DNA of 64,000 nt. It comes from Choanephora cucurbitarum. Lineage: Eukaryota > Mucoromycota > Mucoromycetes > Mucorales > Choanephoraceae. Position numbers and translations under genes: made by a program. Under the pieces are notes generated by a model. The model did no database searches. It had not been told where the DNA came from and saw only the letters and a list, made by a program, of their open reading frames with translations. This document shows positions 1 through 10,744 of this stretch, in pieces; positions within the stretch are counted from its first letter, which is position 1, and every line of letters starts with the position of its first letter. Where the stretch lies: assembly GCA_025331435.1 (NCBI GenBank), contig JAIWNI010000001.1, forward strand, positions 1 through 64,000, given 5' to 3'.

Positions 1-409
1 ATGGATTCGTCTAAGCCAATCAGATCATGCTTATTGAAACAAGGGCTGAATGATCGGTTTTGATCACAGCTGACTTTTCCTCAGTTACGACCTGAGCTAC
101 AATTCTCATACTCAATTTAAGCTCAAAAGTATATGTTCACATCATAAGACTGAGAGAAAGAGGAGAAAGAAGTAGCATAGCGATCATCAGAAAAGACAAT
201 TGTCATATATGAACTATGTCAATATAATGTAATAGTTGATGTGTCAGTAGTCTTACGCAATCTACCTTTTTTAGGATTAAATGCTGAGTAGTAAAATCTA
301 CACTTAGCTGACATTTACCATTCTCAAACTTCTTTTTATAAAAAAAAAAGCTTTTTGATCTTTTCATATATTTCTTCTTCTTTTTTATATTTTAAATTCT
401 ATAGACACA
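1..409. other. Intergenic / 5' flank of the first gene
   Basis: I see no coding exon here. The last 100 bases are T-rich with an A tract, which looks like the promoter and 5' UTR of the wall-protein gene that starts at 410. Any gene further left is outside the window. Confidence 0.5.
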
Positions 410-2119
410 ATGAAGCATTCCATACGATTATCTATTATATTTGCTGTTATATTAACCTATTGCAATTTGAGTAAGTAAAGTCGCACTTCATCTTATTGTC
501 TTTATTATTAATCAATTTCAAATAAGCTGTTCTCGCGAAAGGAGGTGGCGGAGGTGGCCGTGGAGGCGGTGGAGGTGGCGGCTTCTCAAGCCCTGGATCT
601 GGGGCTGGTAGTGGAGGAAGTTACTCTAGAGGTGGGGGTTATACTGGACGAAGTGGTTACGGTGGTACAAACAGTGGAAGAGGTGTAGCAGGTATGTGTG
701 TTTTCTGTTTGCTAGTTACAATAATAATTCTTACAGTATTTTGGTAGGTACTGGAAATACACCATCATCTGTATCATCAAAAGGTGGTTCTGGTGGCTTT
801 GGAGGCGCACCTCCACCTACTTATGCTAGTACTAGAAGTAAGCACGAAAGAGAGCAAGAGTGAGAGAATAACACAAGCAACGGAATATTTACGCACTTAA
901 ATTGTTAGATACATATACAAACTATGCACCTGCTTACGGCGGTGGATATACACCTACATCGAGATATGGCTACACTGGATATTACAACCCAGTCCTTCCT
1001 TATTTCTTTATCATGCCACCCTTCCTCTTCTTAGGTTATCATTCAGCCTATCACCGTTATAATCAACAGACAGGTTACTATTATGCACCTCGACTTACTG
1101 AGCAAGGAAGCTCTACACAAAATGTAATTATTAATGGAACCGCCAATTCCGGAAAAGAAGACAATTACCACTACACCTTCAATATCAGTACAAACAACCA
1201 GTTCCCTATGGCTGATCATGCATTCTTTTCTACCTCAGATTTCAGTGCACCAGTAGCTGACTTTGTCTACCGTCTTCAATTTTCTCACTTGGTCGAATTT
1301 GATGATGCCAATCAGAACGGATTCTATGACGCAAATGAAGAAATTTTATCTGTTTCTTCTTTGAGAAACTTACCATGGACATCATTCCAAGTCTCCAATA
1401 TCACAGTACCTAATAATGCCACACAGGCCTATTTACAGACGGGCACATCTGCTAATGTCCCTTACAATGGCACAGGCTCTAATTTCTCGGTCCGCATCAC
1501 TTACCGTTCAAGCAACCTCCAATTAAACCAAACTGCACCTATTGTAATTCAACCCAACTCGCTTCAATATGATTTTGCTGTCGAAGGATTCCCTGCCACT
1601 ATTGCCGGTACACGCCCTAATGCTCGTTTAGCTGTAGCACAAGTTGTATCAACTGCTCAAGATGTGCCCATCGTATTTGATGTCAATGCCACTACGCCTG
1701 TAGATGTAGCTAATCAAATCAAGACCAACCAAACCTATGGTCTTTCTATCGGAGATTACACAGAAGGACGTCTGGAGTACCAAAACAGTGTGAATATCAG
1801 TGATGTAACATCAGCCCCTGGGGAGCTGAATGCACAGAATTTGGCGGGCATTCCTAGCTATAGCGAAAACGATTGGATTTGGGGTTCCAATAGCTCAGCT
1901 GCCAACAGAAACAATAAGCTTTTGCTGATTACTTTGCCTGGCTATAATAACAATGGTACTGGTGTTAACACTGCCTTTTCTGGTTTTGGCTTCTTAGATA
2001 CAGATGTGATGAGCTCTATGAGTTCTTCAGGTAGTCCAAGTAATAGTCGCGGCATGATGTTGAGTGCTGATTTGTCTCTTCTTGTCTGCTTAATTTCTGC
2101 TTATTTACTTTTGTTCTAA
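410..2119 (+). CDS. GPI-anchored, glycine-rich secreted surface protein
   Basis: The model has four exons (410-470, 527-691, 748-837, 909-2119) that join in frame to about 508 residues. The ATG at 410 opens a hydrophobic signal peptide (MKHSIRLSIIFAVILTYCNL) with a likely cut after VLA. A Gly/Ser-rich segment follows with runs of six or more glycines, then a Tyr/Gly-rich stretch, then a roughly 330-residue folded-looking domain with many Asn-X-Ser/Thr sites. The C-terminus is Ser-rich and ends in a hydrophobic tail (LSLLVCLISAYLLLF) directly before the stop, the usual GPI-attachment layout. I infer a plasma-membrane or cell-wall protein. I recognise no catalytic domain and cannot assign a function. 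The signal peptide was missed unless exons 1-3 are spliced, so a model starting in exon 4 would wrongly look cytosolic. Confidence 0.8.
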
Positions 2120-2293
2120 ATAAAAAAGAAAACAATAGGGTTAATACCCTTATTTAGTAAGTTACACTGAGCCACATTTCGCGTATACGGCAAAAATCGT
2201 AATAATGAGAGAGTTTTTTTTCTGTCTAATAATGCTTAGTCTTTTTTTTTTCTTTTCTTTTCTTTTCTTTTTATACCCTAATTTTTCTTTTTT

Positions 2294-3792
2294 ATGTTTC
2301 CAGAAGGCCCTTTCTATATTCTATCCCGAAAGCACGGGTTTGCACTTGACGTTTATGACGGTCAAATCAAGGTAAGTTCAAGTCATGACTGCCACCACTC
2401 GAGATGCTGAACTCCCTCTGTAGGAAGATGCCAATATCATTGTTTGGCCACAAAAATTTCAGGACAGTGATAACCAGTAAGTCGAACAGTTGCTCTCTCA
2501 GTTCAAAGCTTATTCATTTACTTTAGGCTATGGACCTTTGATAATGGCCGTTTAATCAACAAAAAGTCAGGGCATGGTATGTTATATCGAACAATGAATT
2601 TCTCGGTTACTTAATTATTAATTTTCTTCAAAAGCTTTGGATGTCAGTTCGAGTAAGCACATGAGACAGATAATTCTTTCTGTTTGGGCTAAAAAAGTAG
2701 GATAGGTGCTTTCAAGAGAGACAAGTCGATTGTTCAGAAAAAGATCAAACCTAGCAAGCAATCACAAGAGGTAAGTAGTTAATTTTCTCTTTTCTTAAAG
2801 ATGAATGGGTAAACTAATTTGTTTTTCTCTAAAAGTGGATCTATGATCAAGGATTTATTTGTTCAAAAGAATTTCCAACTTTAGTTTTGGATATCAGAGT
2901 AAGCTAGACGAAAAGACATGCAACACGAGATAGCTAACATCACTATGGCGGTGAATAGGGTGATAGTCCAAAAGGCGGTGCGCAAGTCTTGCTCTATAAG
3001 CGCAAAGACACAGATAACCTGAATCAACTTTGGCAATTCGAACCTTATCAGCAATTTGAAGGTGCCTTGAATTTGGCAACCACGTCTGTTCCTTTGCATA
3101 AGAAGGAAGGCTTTGGTCAGCCTCGACCTGGTTATGGTGCAGAAGTTGGTGTTCCACCTGAGCTTAAGCAAATACCTGAAAACAACAAGATTGCCGGTGT
3201 AGGCAACAACGTAGCTCCCACTAAAACATCCAACACGGCTAATGAGCCGGGCAATTCTCGTCATGATCCTCTCCTGGCACAATATGGATCATTCTATGGC
3301 GGTACACAAACTTCAACTTCCCCTGCTGAGCCAGGCCCAGTTCCTCCATTGCCACCCAAATATCCTCCTTCATCTAATCCAGCACCATCTCCCTCTGCCT
3401 TCCCTCAACCTATCCCAGCCTCAAGTGTTCCCAGTACAACCTATCCTCCACCTGTATCTCATTACTCTACTTCACCTAATCAAAATTCAACCGGATATCC
3501 TAACTATCCTCCTCATGATGCCCATGTGAACAGATATCCTGATTATCCTCCTGCAGGATTTGCTCATCCTCCACAACAACAACAACAATTAAGTATGTCT
3601 CCACCTAACAGCCAAGGTTATCCAGCACCTCCACTTCCCAACAGAAATTCACAGGGTGATCAATATGGTTACCCTCCTCCTCCACTTCCCGACAGAAACT
3701 CACAAAACCAGTATGGCTACCCTCCTCCACCTCCTTCATTACCAAACAGACCACAAGATCAGTATGGTTATCCTCCATCTGGTTATCCTTAA
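2294..3792 (+). CDS. Ricin B-type beta-trefoil lectin with proline-rich tail
   Basis: The gene has several small exons and starts at ATG 2294 (MFPEGPFYILSRKHGFALDV). Spliced exons give a beta-trefoil of about 140 residues with three QxW-type repeats: QLWTF, QEWIY and QLWQF. This is the hallmark of ricin B / CBM13 carbohydrate-binding modules. The tail of about 230 residues is very rich in Pro, Tyr, Ser and Gln, with repeated QYGYPPPP-LP-RNSQ units near 3650-3790. There is no signal peptide, so a cytosolic lectin is more likely than a secreted one. Such fungal proteins often carry a low-complexity tail. The ligand is unknown. Introns lie between each trefoil strand group (for example donors near 2372 and 2478) and the last long exon starts near 2959. 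It is followed tail-to-tail by COQ2 with about 80 bp between the stops. Confidence 0.8.
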
Positions 3793-3873
3793 AAGACAAG
3801 AAAATAAAATGGAAGTGCATATATCTATATATGTTATCATAACAATAAGGCTCTGATTTTTTTTCTTGTTCGT

Positions 3874-5021
3874 CTAAAGTGAGGCGTAAGCAGTATCAGC
3901 CAAAATACCTGACCATAAGATAGCTCCTGTCCAGGTATTGCTTTTGAATCTAGACCAACAACTGATAGGACTGTTATAGTCTACTGTCTTGAGTTGCCAG
4001 GCTAAATGAGCAGCTGTGCCTAACACACTGATAGCGTAAAAAGGCAGACCTTGATCATTCATATAACCAGACAAAGCTGTCATACCCACAAAGACAGAGG
4101 AGAAACCAGCCAACCATTCAGGGGTCTTTTCTCCGAATCGCAGGGCAGTTGACTTGACACCTACCTTGATATCATCCTTTTTATCTTGATGAGCATAGAT
4201 TGTATCATAGACCAATGTCCAACAGACGCCACCAGCATAAAGAGGTCCAGCCACCGATAGATCTAGCGAACCTGTCATGGCAGACCAGCCCAAAAGAGCA
4301 CCCCAATTGAAAGCAAGCCCAAGCACTGTCTGTGGCCAATAAGTAACACGTTTCATTAATGGATAAGTGATAACTAATGAGAGAGAGCTAGCACCTAACA
4401 GAATGCTGTACATGTTCAACTGAGTCAGGATAGCCAAACCTGCCGAGAGCTGAAGACCGAGGAAGCCAATGGCCTGCTTGGGTGAGATGACGCCTGATGT
4501 GATAGGTCTTATTTTGGTACGTTCTACTTTGTTGTCAATGTCTCTGTCCCACAAGTCATTAATGGTACAGCCTGCACCTCTCATAATTAATGCACCTGTA
4601 CCAAACAAGCCAATCATCTTTGCGGCATCCATGATAGATCCATCCATATGATAAGAGGCCATTGAGATACTCCAGGCTACATGAAATCTGGATTGAAAAC
4701 AAAGACATTTCAATATGAAAATAGGTACTTACCACAAGGCCAAAATAGTAGCCAGGTACCAATTGGTTTATCGATACGAGTCAGAGCTGCATAAGGAGCT
4801 ATTTTGGTAGGCAAATGGTCAAGCCAGTTATTGTAAACAATGCGGTTCTCTTTTAATTTCTCAGTGTCAGTGATAGTAGAAGTCCATTGTTTCTGAACAA
4901 TAAAGTGGTGCGAAGTAGCCTTCAACACATGAGGTCGAACAAGCGGTCTAATGAATGGTCGGATCTGTACAGATCGAACTGGCTGTTTCAGGAGAGAAGG
5001 AACAATGAGTCGAAATGACAT
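3874..5021 (-). CDS. COQ2: 4-hydroxybenzoate polyprenyltransferase (ubiquinone biosynthesis)
   Basis: This inner-mitochondrial-membrane enzyme attaches the polyprenyl tail to 4-hydroxybenzoate in coenzyme Q synthesis. Two exons (5021-4733 and 4676-3874) join in frame to 363 residues. The junction gives the family sequence [16 protein letters not shown] only if the acceptor ending CATGTAG is used. The more obvious acceptor 11 bases upstream gives a stop. The first Asp-rich motif is [11 protein letters not shown] and the second is [13 protein letters not shown], both typical of UbiA-type prenyltransferases. The remaining hydrophobic segments fit a multi-pass membrane protein. I chose ATG 5021 because it begins a basic, Ser-rich mitochondrial presequence ([19 protein letters not shown]). 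It is divergent from the Phe-tRNA synthetase gene. Confidence 0.93.
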
Positions 5022-5534
5022 GGGGTAAATGATAATAGAAAAAAAAAAACCAGAAAAAAAGAGAGAGAGTAGGGAAAATAAGTCGGGAAAACCAACGATC
5101 TTTATTTTGAGCAAAATAGAGTAACATGAAGATTGGATCCACTCTATGAACTGATGACTCCTTCTTTTTCTCTTCTCTTTCTTTATGCAAAGTATAGGCA
5201 TAAAGAACATGAAGCTTGTTTTTAATGCGGTCAAGGCTCAACAATTCAAAACACTGAAATTCTAAAACAACCATCTTTATATTCGAGCTTGTGCTCTTTT
5301 CAGTATGTATCATCAGCTGTACATTTCACTGGCCAAGAAATAATAACACGATGATACTTATGTTAGATACATCTCGAGATGCATAAATAAGAAAAAAGAG
5401 AACTAGGCGCATGATAGATAACAGTGAGTCTTATTTTTTTGTTTGGGTGGCTGAGCAGACTCTATCACTTTGCAAAAATTGTTCGGAGAAGATCCTCCCC
5501 CTTCGCTTTATATCTTTTTCTTTTCTTTATCAGA
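5022..5534. promoter_or_regulatory. Divergent intergenic promoter region, COQ2 / PheRS alpha
   Basis: About 510 bp separate the two divergent start codons. The region holds an A/T tract near 5040 and a pyrimidine-rich stretch before 5535. No clear TATA element or known operator stands out. It must contain both promoters and both 5' UTRs. Confidence 0.5.
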
Positions 5535-7402
5535 ATGGCTACTACTGAAGAGTTACAACACCTTGTCTTGACTACGCTCGACAAGAACAACACTATTGAA
5601 GATTCAAAGGACTTGACTTTTAACGGTCAAGTTGTTGACCAACTTGCTTTGTTGGGTGCTCTCAACAGTTTGAAGTCTAAAGAGGTAAAGCAGAACAGGA
5701 AAAGTGAGAGAGAAAATGAAGTTAAAACGCGTGATACTAAAGAATAAACAAGATGATTGATTTCACACCTATCGATATTATTTCCTGGGTCTTGACTGAA
5801 GAAGGCAAGCAGCTTGCCAAAGATGGTAGTCATGAAGCCCGTGTCTTTGAAGCTATCCCTGCTGGTGAAGAAGGTCTTCCTATTGCTGAACTTCAAGTAA
5901 TTATTGATCATATAATAATGCGTTCTATAGTAACTCATATTAGAATATGTTAGGCTAAATTTGGTGCCTCTGCCAAGATGGGTCAGGGCAAGGCCTTTAA
6001 GAACAAATGGATCTCAAAGAAGGGTACCAACTTGATTCGTTTAGTTGACAGTATTGTGGACGAAACCCAAAGAGACTTAAAAGAAATTGAATCTACTGGC
6101 ACTCTTAAGGATGCCAAGGTTTTGAACGAATTGAAGAAGAGAACTCTAGTTGATAAGCAGTAAGGATACAACAAAGAACAACACCAGCAATCTATTTTCT
6201 TTTTACAAAATACTCACATGTTATGATGATAGAAAGACCACCACCTACAAGGTATCCAAGGGTCCTGATTTTTCTTTAGAGATCAAGAAGGAAGCTACTG
6301 ATATTACTACAGATATGATTCAATCGTAAAGTATAGAGAAAGTAGTATGGAAAAAAGGAATCAAGGAAGAAAACTAATACGAGAGGTTATAATAGTGGTG
6401 AGTGGAAGAACGCTACTTTCAAGAAATACAATTTCGATGCCACTGGTGTTGCTCCTCCTGGTGGCCATCTTCACCCTTTGATGAAGGTTCGTCAAGAATT
6501 CCGTGAGATTTTCTTTGAAATGGGTTTCCAAGAAATGCCTACCAACTGTTTTGCTGAATCCAGTTTCTGGAACTTTGATGCACTCTTCCAACCTCAACAA
6601 CATCCTGCCAGAGATGCTCATGATACTTTCTTCTTGAAGGGTAAAGCAGAAGAAAACGAAATGAGAGTAATATATTAACTCGGTTTCTTTATCCATAGAT
6701 CCTGCCAGCTCTGATCGTTATCCTCGCGATTTAATGGAAAAGATCAAAAAGACACACGAAAATGGTGGCGACACTGGATCAATCGGTTACAACTACAACT
6801 GGAAGGAAGAAGAAGCTCAAAAGCTTATTCTGCGTACACACACTACAGCCGTCAGCTCATACATGCTCTACAAGCTCTCTGAAGAGACCAAGAAGACTGG
6901 TGAATTCCGTCCTGCTAAATACTTCTCTATTGATCGTGTCTTCCGTAACGAATCTGTCGATGCCACTCACTTGGCTGAATTCCATCAAGTAGAAGGTGTG
7001 ATTGCTGATAAGAATTTGACCTTGGGCGATTTGATTGGTTTCATGGATGTCTTCTTCAAGAAGATGGGTATGGACAAGATCCGTTTCAAGCCTACTTACA
7101 ACCCTTACACTGAGCCCTCTATGGAAATCTTCTCTTACCACGAAGGCTTGAAAACTTGGGTCGAAATTGGTAACTCTGGTATGTTCCGTCCTGAAATGTT
7201 GCTTCCTCTTGGTTTGCCTCCTGATGTTCGTGTGATTGCTTGGGGTCTCGGTCTTGAACGCCCTACTATGATTAAGTATGCTATTTCTAACATTCGTGAT
7301 CTTCTCGGTCATAAGGTCAGCATTGACATGATCAAGGATTATCCTATCTGTCGTCTGGATAAGAAGATGGGTAAAGAATTGACTGGTTTAAGTCAAGATT
7401 AA
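5535..7402 (+). CDS. FRS2: Cytosolic phenylalanyl-tRNA synthetase, alpha subunit
   Basis: This is the catalytic class II subunit of the alpha2-beta2 enzyme that charges tRNA-Phe. Six exons splice in frame to roughly 500 residues. The N-terminal part ([12 protein letters not shown]...) contains winged-helix DNA/RNA-binding-like repeats (exons at 5535-5684, 5753-5896 and from 5954). The catalytic core follows: [20 protein letters not shown] (motif 1 region), [16 protein letters not shown] (motif 2), and a glycine-rich motif 3 with [13 protein letters not shown]. Phe-pocket residues lie around [11 protein letters not shown]. The join at about 6643/6699 restores [16 protein letters not shown], the expected sequence. 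Its length and motif order match the eukaryotic subunit. Pathway partner FRS1 is not in this window. Confidence 0.95.
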
Positions 7403-8356
7403 CCTATAATATTTAAAGTTTAGTTAGACACAATAAAAAAAATCCTGTTTTTTGACATTTTTATCGGGGTTTCATCTCCTTTATTTTTTTCATTTTGAGC
7501 CAAGCGTTGGGTCAAAAAATTCATGCAAAGCGCACGAAAGATGATAATTTACCAATAAACAGATAATAAAAAATGATGAAATAAGCAAATGCCATGGATT
7601 TATCATATATGGTTTATGAAATGAAGGCTCCAAGACAACTTCTACTCATGAAAACAAGTAGAAATCATCAGAGTGTATTCAGAGAGTAACTATGGAATCA
7701 ATTATTTTCATCCTTTTACAGCCAACAATGCTGCATACGTACTCGTGGATATAGCTGGTATTGAATATATTGCATTTATCTTAAGTGATTCATCCAAGGG
7801 AACCACACAGATAATAATTATAATCATCTTATATTGAAGCAACGTTCACTAAAAATGATAGCAACCATAAAGCATCTTAAATGGTGAAGCACTATAGTCA
7901 AAAGGATCATTTCTCAAAAATGGCTAATGATCCATAAAACATTGATTTAAAAACCTGTTATCTGGTGCCGTAATTCTCCATCTTAGCCTACAAATAGTCT
8001 CATGAAGAGCCTATTGTGATTTCTTTCTCTTTATTTTTCACCCACTTTCTTTCAAACCCTTTACAGCCTACAAAATTTATCGCAAAAAAACATGTCGTAT
8101 TCACCTTCATCTATCGAATTCAAACTTCGTAAAGCCTCTCTTTATTTGCTAGACTATGGCCGCCCAATAAAAGTAACAACTCTCTTCATTCAAAATGACT
8201 CCAACTCAATTCTTTGTTTTTCATTGTGCTCACACTACCAGCTGATAGAGTACTGGAGAACAGCTACCACATTATTGAGCTTTAATACGGTTCATAGTAA
8301 TTATGAAGCTGTTAAGGCGATTATAACTTACTTACTTTTTCTTTTGTTTTACTGCT
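7403..8356. other. Gene-free AT-rich spacer
   Basis: No exon structure or RNA gene was recognised. It contains the 3' end of the PheRS alpha transcript and then AT-rich DNA. A 127-codon open frame starting at 8092 runs into the transposable element at 8360, has no recognisable motif and is not supported. Confidence 0.45.
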
Positions 8357-8359
8357 TTA

Positions 8360-8905
8360 GAGCATCTCCAATGGACTTTCTAAATCAGACTTTCTATAAT
8401 TTACGAAAAAGGAAACGACTAAATATAGCACTCCTCATTTTTCTTCACTCCAATGGACTTTCCAAATCTGACTGACTAAATTTGAACAATCAGTTTTGGA
8501 CTCATACAATATTTTCTCTTCCATCAGTAAATAAAATGTATTCGAACCTTTTAAATGGGTAACCAACAACTTGAGAACACTGAAGAACTATGTGGCTCTT
8601 TGATCTGCATCAGCGATACCATTGAGGTAGAAAAACACTAAAAGATATAAAGACAGTGATATACTATTATGCGTGATACTTTCTGACCGACGCGACTTGC
8701 ATACTTCTTAAAATTTAGAGCTATTTTTTCATTTGGAAAGTCATTTGGAATATTTCAAAAATCCTCAAATTTGAGGATTTTTTCATATTTTTTAGAACAT
8801 TTCTATATTTGAGGAGTCGATTTTTCCCCATTGGAGTTGCAATATTCTATTTGACTTTCTATATTTAGGGAATTTTGAAAAATAGAAAGTCCATTGGAGA
8901 TGCTC
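8360..8905. mobile_element. Non-autonomous TIR element (PIF/Harbinger-like MITE)
   Basis: The two ends are inverted repeats: GAGCATCTCCAATGGACTTT at 8360 and its reverse complement ending at 8905. Both ends are flanked by the trinucleotide TTA (8357-8359 and 8906-8908), a target-site duplication typical of PIF/Harbinger elements. The 546-bp interior has no transposase frame. It carries further copies of the CCAATGGACTTTC motif, direct near 8451-8462 and degenerate or inverted near 8730-8750 and 8880. It also contains a perfect 26-bp palindrome at 8757-8782. Superfamily assignment is inferred from TSD length and TIR only. Confidence 0.8.
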
Positions 8906-9073
8906 TTAGGAGAGCATTTTTGCATTGAAAGACAAGGCCAAGAAGGCAATACCCGTAGTAGGTGAAGAGGTTGACTGCGCCGTTAGCTGTCAGCTTTTGA
9001 CTATAATGTAAGTATCAAAACAAAAACCAAATCACGTTGAGCAACACTTTAGTAACAAACCCTTCCTATTTAG

Positions 9074-9760
9074 GACAAATGCTTGCAAGAAGCCATCTCT
9101 GAGCCTTTCCGAGACAGTGTACAATGTCAAGTTGATATTTCCTTCGTTGTATGCTGTTTTGGATTGGCTGGAAGAACATATACTTTCGTCTTTCTTTGTT
9201 CCTGGAGAGGTAGAGCTCTTTAGCATGAGTCAACAACTCCGAAGCATACGAAGACAAGACACCAGAAGAATATACAAGGCAGACGGCGTTGTTCGCATAG
9301 CTGACGATGCTGAAATCTTGTTGGTCGAGACGGCTGGTCCTTTCGGGTTGGACAACCCAACAAGGCTCTCCTTTGACAATAGCAAGGGTATGTTCGGCTT
9401 GTTGGCAATGATCAAAACCATTGCTGACAAGTATTCATATGCTAGTATGGCTACCTTCAAGAAGCTGAAGCTCCTCTTCCTGCAGCCCTACAGAAACGCT
9501 CTTTGTTTGTGGGTCTTGTCGTACTCATAAAATGGAGAATATGTCCACAAACGCGTAGCAAAGGTCTCTCTGAGCGAAGAATTTGAAGAAAGAGAGACCT
9601 GCTTCTTGGAGTTTGTTTGTTTTTTCTTGGAACTCAAGAGACACCTACAAGAGGCTCTTGATACTATGGGACAAATGAAGTCCGAGCATGAAGCAGCCAA
9701 GCCTGAACAAGAGGACGACAGTCAGAAGCTGCTTCTATCGGACATCATTTGTCCGAAAAT
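9074..9760 (+). pseudogene. Broken member of a dispersed fungal gene family
   Basis: Coding-like sequence runs through three different frames. One frame covers about 9074-9150 (DKCLQEAISEPFRDS...). A second runs 9117-9530 and contains YKADGVVRIADDAEILLVET, then AGPFGLDN and MFGLLAMIKTIADKY. A third continues after the stop at 9530 with NGEYVHKRVAKVSLSEEFEE and runs to about 9760. The block with KADGV and the E-[TS]-[AS]-GPFG motif resembles uncharacterised multi-copy proteins I associate with Mucorales, but their function is unknown to me. Frame changes without intron signals indicate frameshifts, so this is probably a decayed copy. It lies between the TIR element and the LTR retrotransposon. 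Confidence 0.55.
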
Positions 9761-9833
9761 TTTCAAAATCAGTTACAGTCATGATTCAAAAGGCTTTTAC
9801 AATGAAGAATTAAAAACAAACAGCTCTTGCTGA

Positions 9834-10399
9834 ATAAATAACAGTCTTTTTTGCATATTTTAATAGCACTTTAAATCGTTCACATAGATGCTAGGCTTGT
9901 GGTGCTTTGGCATGGATAAGAGAGTATGAAAGAGAGAGAAGACAAAGGAAATACAATGAGACTGTTTACTATGTTTGTTATAGGGTTCAAAGATAGAAGG
10001 ATTGAGAGTAATCACATTGTTGTATTAGACACCAAATACAATAAATATAAAATCCATAAAGACAGAAAAAGTACAACCAGAATCTATGTAATTTTGGAAG
10101 AAGTGAGAAAGAGAGAGAAAGTTCTTTATTATCAAATGCGTGTGTCTAATTGATAGGAGGTGGGCTGGATAAATCACAGTGAGGCTACTGTACTAACTCT
10201 GATCCATCATGAGCCAATGACAGATTGTAAAATGCATCAAGAGTCTTAAGAGCGGCAAGCTTTGTATGAATAAATCAACCTCATATCAAGTCAACTCAAC
10301 AGACTGCAAGTCAAGTACTGATCCACGGCACTTTCTGCCTGAATAAAGCTATTACATGTGTCATATACTAAAATATCAACATAACAATGAGAATCGAAG
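9834..10399. other. Gene-free spacer before the retrotransposon
   Basis: I see no exon structure in these 566 bases. They are AT-rich with purine-rich patches (near 9920-9960 and 10105-10125) and end at the 4-bp target duplication of the LTR element. Confidence 0.45.
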
Positions 10400-10403
10400 C
10401 TAT

Positions 10404-10731
10404 TGAAATATTGGGATTTGTTTCGGATTGGATTTGGAGATAGAATTTAACTAGTCTGTAATATATTTAAGATAATATATATAGTAAAAAGCTTTATTGG
10501 ATAAGTATATGATATGATATTGATATTGTAAAAAAAATGGCTTACTTTTTCTAATTCTCGAGTTATGTTTGAGACAAAATCCGAAGAAAGAACAAAGTAA
10601 TAAAATAAAGGATAAATATATAAAGGATTGTACTATAGGTGTAACAGATACACAAGAAGACAGAGAAGTAACCAGAAAAGAAAAGGGCAAATCGATGATT
10701 CCCTAAATACACACCATTTTACCACCTTTCA
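10404..10731 (-). repeat. 3' LTR of the Ty3/gypsy element (left copy)
   Basis: This 328-bp repeat matches the right copy base for base except for one A in an A-run near 10529-10536 (8 A here, 9 there). It contains a TATA-like stretch (AAATATATAAAGG around 10614-10626, read on the minus strand) that may serve as the core promoter. Confidence 0.95.
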
Positions 10732-10744
10732 GTCATCCCCCTCT
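10732..10744 (-). other. Polypurine tract (plus-strand primer) of the retrotransposon
   Basis: On the minus strand the sequence AGAGGGGGATGAC directly precedes the 3' LTR. A purine-rich tract at this position primes plus-strand DNA synthesis in LTR elements. It overlaps the end of the gag-pol stop codon by one base. Confidence 0.7.

Noticed and set aside
4677..4687. First AG acceptor (CAATCCAG) of the COQ2 intron
   Set aside because: Using it gives an in-frame stop. The next AG, 11 bases further, restores the conserved family sequence.
8092..8475. 127-codon frame upstream of and into the MITE
   Set aside because: It crosses the left end of the transposable element, has no recognisable motif and no splice context.
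10451..10690. Identical short frames at 10451-10690 and 15619-15816 (MPFSFLVTSLSSCVSVTPIV)
   Set aside because: Both lie inside the two LTR copies. They are duplicated because the LTR is duplicated, not because of a gene.
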